This document shows, piece after piece, positions 5,781-7,483 of a stretch of DNA of 7,483 nt. How positions within the stretch are numbered: the stretch's first letter is position 1; every line of letters starts with the position of its first letter. The stretch is from JBAXTE01 sp038240835 (lineage in GTDB: Bacteria; Bacteroidota; Bacteroidia; Bacteroidales; WCHB1-69): assembly GCA_038240835.1 (NCBI GenBank), contig JBBRGJ010000162.1, positions 1-7,483 on the forward strand. The letters run 5' to 3'. The position numbers and the translations under genes are program-made. The notes under the pieces are model-generated. The model did not search any database. It was not told the origin of the DNA and saw only the letters and a list, made by a program, of their open reading frames with translations.

Positions 5781-7385
5781 TTAATAGTTCGCTTTAATCT
5801 TCACCCGTGTTCCAAGAATAATGGAGATATATTGGTTTCCATATAGACGAATAAATTGACCATCGGGTTTGGATGAGAGTTTCCCTTCAACTATAATCCA
5901 TTTAGTTTGTGATATTTTTTCAATTCGATCGTGATTTACAAGAAAATTCCGAGTGGTAATTCCATTGGCAATGGTATAATAACTTGGAGCAGGTCCCACC
6001 GAAGCAGCACTAAATAGTTGTTCTTGTGAATTAGTAATCAGCGAATCGATGATGACATAAGCAGAATCGGCAAAGTAGACTTGCATCCAGCCATCAATTG
6101 GGAAAGCATTTTCTACATAGAGTTTAAAGTTTGTAACATCAATGGCTTCGATGTTTTCAAAGTGAAATTCCAACGTATCTTTATATTTTAAATAAGGAAT
6201 TTTCCCTTCCATCGGCAATTCTAATCGAGCATCAATACTAAACTTACTCTCGTCTGTGACAAAGTTCTTAATCAGTGGATCATTGTCTGGATTCAGAAGA
6301 CCAACTGCATTAAATGCTTGATATTTAGGCGAAATCTCCAACATGTCTGGATTAAGGAAAGCCGTATCATGTTTGGTAATCATCTGACCAAATTGAGACA
6401 TAGATGGATAAGGACCATCCACGGAATACCCTGGAGTAATCACGTTACGAGCGGCGCCACCAGTGAAAATTGTGTAATTGTTAATCGTGAATCTGAGAGG
6501 TACACCAAAAGAATTTTTCATAAACAGGTGCGCTCTAAATTCTTTCAGATAAATTCGGCTGTCGTAATTTTGTGAAAACAGACGAATAGCAGTCGTATCG
6601 GAAAAGTTTTGAGTTAACTGTCCAAAATAACCAATCATATACTTATATTTTAAATCGTTGAGCATCGTATTTATCTGAATATTATAGGTAGGCGTTGTAA
6701 ATGGATAACTGTCGCCCAATACTTTAACCGTATAATTGACGGTGATTTTATTTCCCGTTTGCGGAATCATTTTATACCCAGTTAAGTTTAGAGTACTACT
6801 TCCCGAAGCCATTTCGGCACCGCCTCCATAAGCCATGTTTATGGTAAATGACAACGGAACTCCACTTGAGTTTTTAATATTTGGAATTGTCACCAATACT
6901 TGAGCAGAGTGATTAATGTTGGTATTGATTGCCGTAATAAACGAACCACCTTTAAGCAAAATAGTATCAATGGCATACGTATTAAAACTCATATCCAAAT
7001 CTGTAGAATAAGACTGTTCCCAATAAGTGCCTGATGGAATAGAGGCTGGAGCAGGAACAGTTTGAGTTTTAAGAATATTTTGATTTGGAAGCGAAATCAG
7101 TTCTTCTGCTTTTATCGACCATAAATCTCCAGTATTATAAACCACCGTTAAAAATTGGTCGTACGGATCGGAAGTAATAAAATCCGTAGTATCCAAAATC
7201 ATATCATTCAACTGATACTTTTTATTCACAATAGGCACTGCCCACTCCGACTCATACTGATTTTGAGCCATCATGTCAAAATTAAAATCTTCTTTTTTGG
7301 TGCATGAATTCAGCATAAAAGAGAGTGCAAAAACCCCAATCAACAGTGATGAGATAATTGTTTTGTACGAAAATGTGTTTGTCAT
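5781..7385 (-). CDS. Outer-membrane/surface lipoprotein, partner of the DUF5723 barrel
   Basis: A 534-residue lipoprotein of unknown function. The signal runs through residue 27, with lipobox LNSC and lipid Cys28. TKKED follows, again Lys plus two acidic residues as in the Bacteroidetes export signal, so surface exposure is likely. Next come SEWAVPI (about 46-52), GVPLSFTI, YMIGYFGQ at 249-256 and NAFPIDGW at 426-433, ending in a strand-like VKIKANY. The order and spacing match the plus-strand lipoprotein almost residue for residue in position, though overall identity looks low. Cys28 is the only cysteine I find. The ATG at 7385 gives a normal signal peptide and lies about 42 nt after the expected transcript start, with no clear Shine-Dalgarno. 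It is the first gene of a two-gene operon. Confidence 0.87.
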   Translation of the reverse strand: MTNTFSYKTIISSLLIGVFALSFMLNSCTKKEDFNFDMMAQNQYESEWAVPIVNKKYQLNDMILDTTDFITSDPYDQFLTVVYNTGDLWSIKAEELISLPNQNILKTQTVPAPASIPSGTYWEQSYSTDLDMSFNTYAIDTILLKGGSFITAINTNINHSAQVLVTIPNIKNSSGVPLSFTINMAYGGGAEMASGSSTLNLTGYKMIPQTGNKITVNYTVKVLGDSYPFTTPTYNIQINTMLNDLKYKYMIGYFGQLTQNFSDTTAIRLFSQNYDSRIYLKEFRAHLFMKNSFGVPLRFTINNYTIFTGGAARNVITPGYSVDGPYPSMSQFGQMITKHDTAFLNPDMLEISPKYQAFNAVGLLNPDNDPLIKNFVTDESKFSIDARLELPMEGKIPYLKYKDTLEFHFENIEAIDVTNFKLYVENAFPIDGWMQVYFADSAYVIIDSLITNSQEQLFSAASVGPAPSYYTIANGITTRNFLVNHDRIEKISQTKWIIVEGKLSSKPDGQFIRLYGNQYISIILGTRVKIKANY

Positions 7386-7433
7386 TTTGTAGTTTTTAAG
7401 TGAAAATTCAATTCTATTTGAACTATCTTATGT

Positions 7434-7465
7434 CAAAAGTATAATAAATTTGATAATAATGCAAA
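7434..7465 (-). promoter_or_regulatory. Bacteroidetes-type promoter of the minus-strand operon
   Basis: Read on the minus strand, TTTG (7465-7462) is followed after 20 bases by TACTTTTG (7441-7434), an exact match to TAnnTTTG. Spacing and both boxes agree with the primary sigma factor promoter of Bacteroidota. Transcription would start near 7427, leaving a short AT-rich leader before the lipoprotein ATG. Confidence 0.75.
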
Positions 7466-7483
7466 AAAATAATTAATAAAGTT

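Noticed and set aside
5262..6575. Plus-strand frames of 61 codons (5262-5447) and 85 codons (6318-6575)
   Set aside because: They are antisense to the minus-strand barrel and lipoprotein genes, which have full family-level support.

Overview
The window looks like chromosomal DNA of a Bacteroidota bacterium, probably of the Flavobacteriales or a neighbouring order. The evidence is an AT-rich composition, a good Bacteroidetes-type promoter (TTTG, 20 nt, TAnnTTTG) before one operon, starts without a clear Shine-Dalgarno sequence, lipoproteins with a Lys/acidic stretch right after the lipid cysteine, and two outer-membrane barrels resembling the DUF5723 family. Genus and species cannot be read from the sequence.

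Layout. Positions 1-865 hold no convincing gene. They contain a mosaic of short palindromic and direct repeats, and a promoter-like box lies just before position 845. Positions 866-4025 (+) form an operon of three genes: a lipoprotein, an outer-membrane beta-barrel overlapping it by one base (TAATG), and a small MazG-like nucleotide pyrophosphohydrolase 23 nt further on. Positions 4026-4361 are a second repeat-rich, gene-free stretch between convergent operons. Positions 7385-4362 (-) form a second operon, a lipoprotein followed after 45 nt by a DUF5723 barrel, driven by the promoter at 7434-7465.

The main observation is that the two operons are diverged versions of one module: a lipoprotein of about 525-535 residues followed by a barrel of about 410-460 residues, in the same order, pointing at each other. 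The lipoproteins share an N-terminal W...VPI motif, a GY(L/F)G motif near residue 235-255 and an N-x-FP motif near residue 421-426. The barrels share a D(L/F)G-x-I-x-W motif. A reasonable inference is that each lipoprotein works with its own barrel at the outer membrane, but neither family has a function I can name from sequence. The pyrophosphohydrolase is a cytosolic house-cleaning enzyme and seems to share only the transcript. No phage, transposase, CRISPR, tRNA or rRNA was seen.
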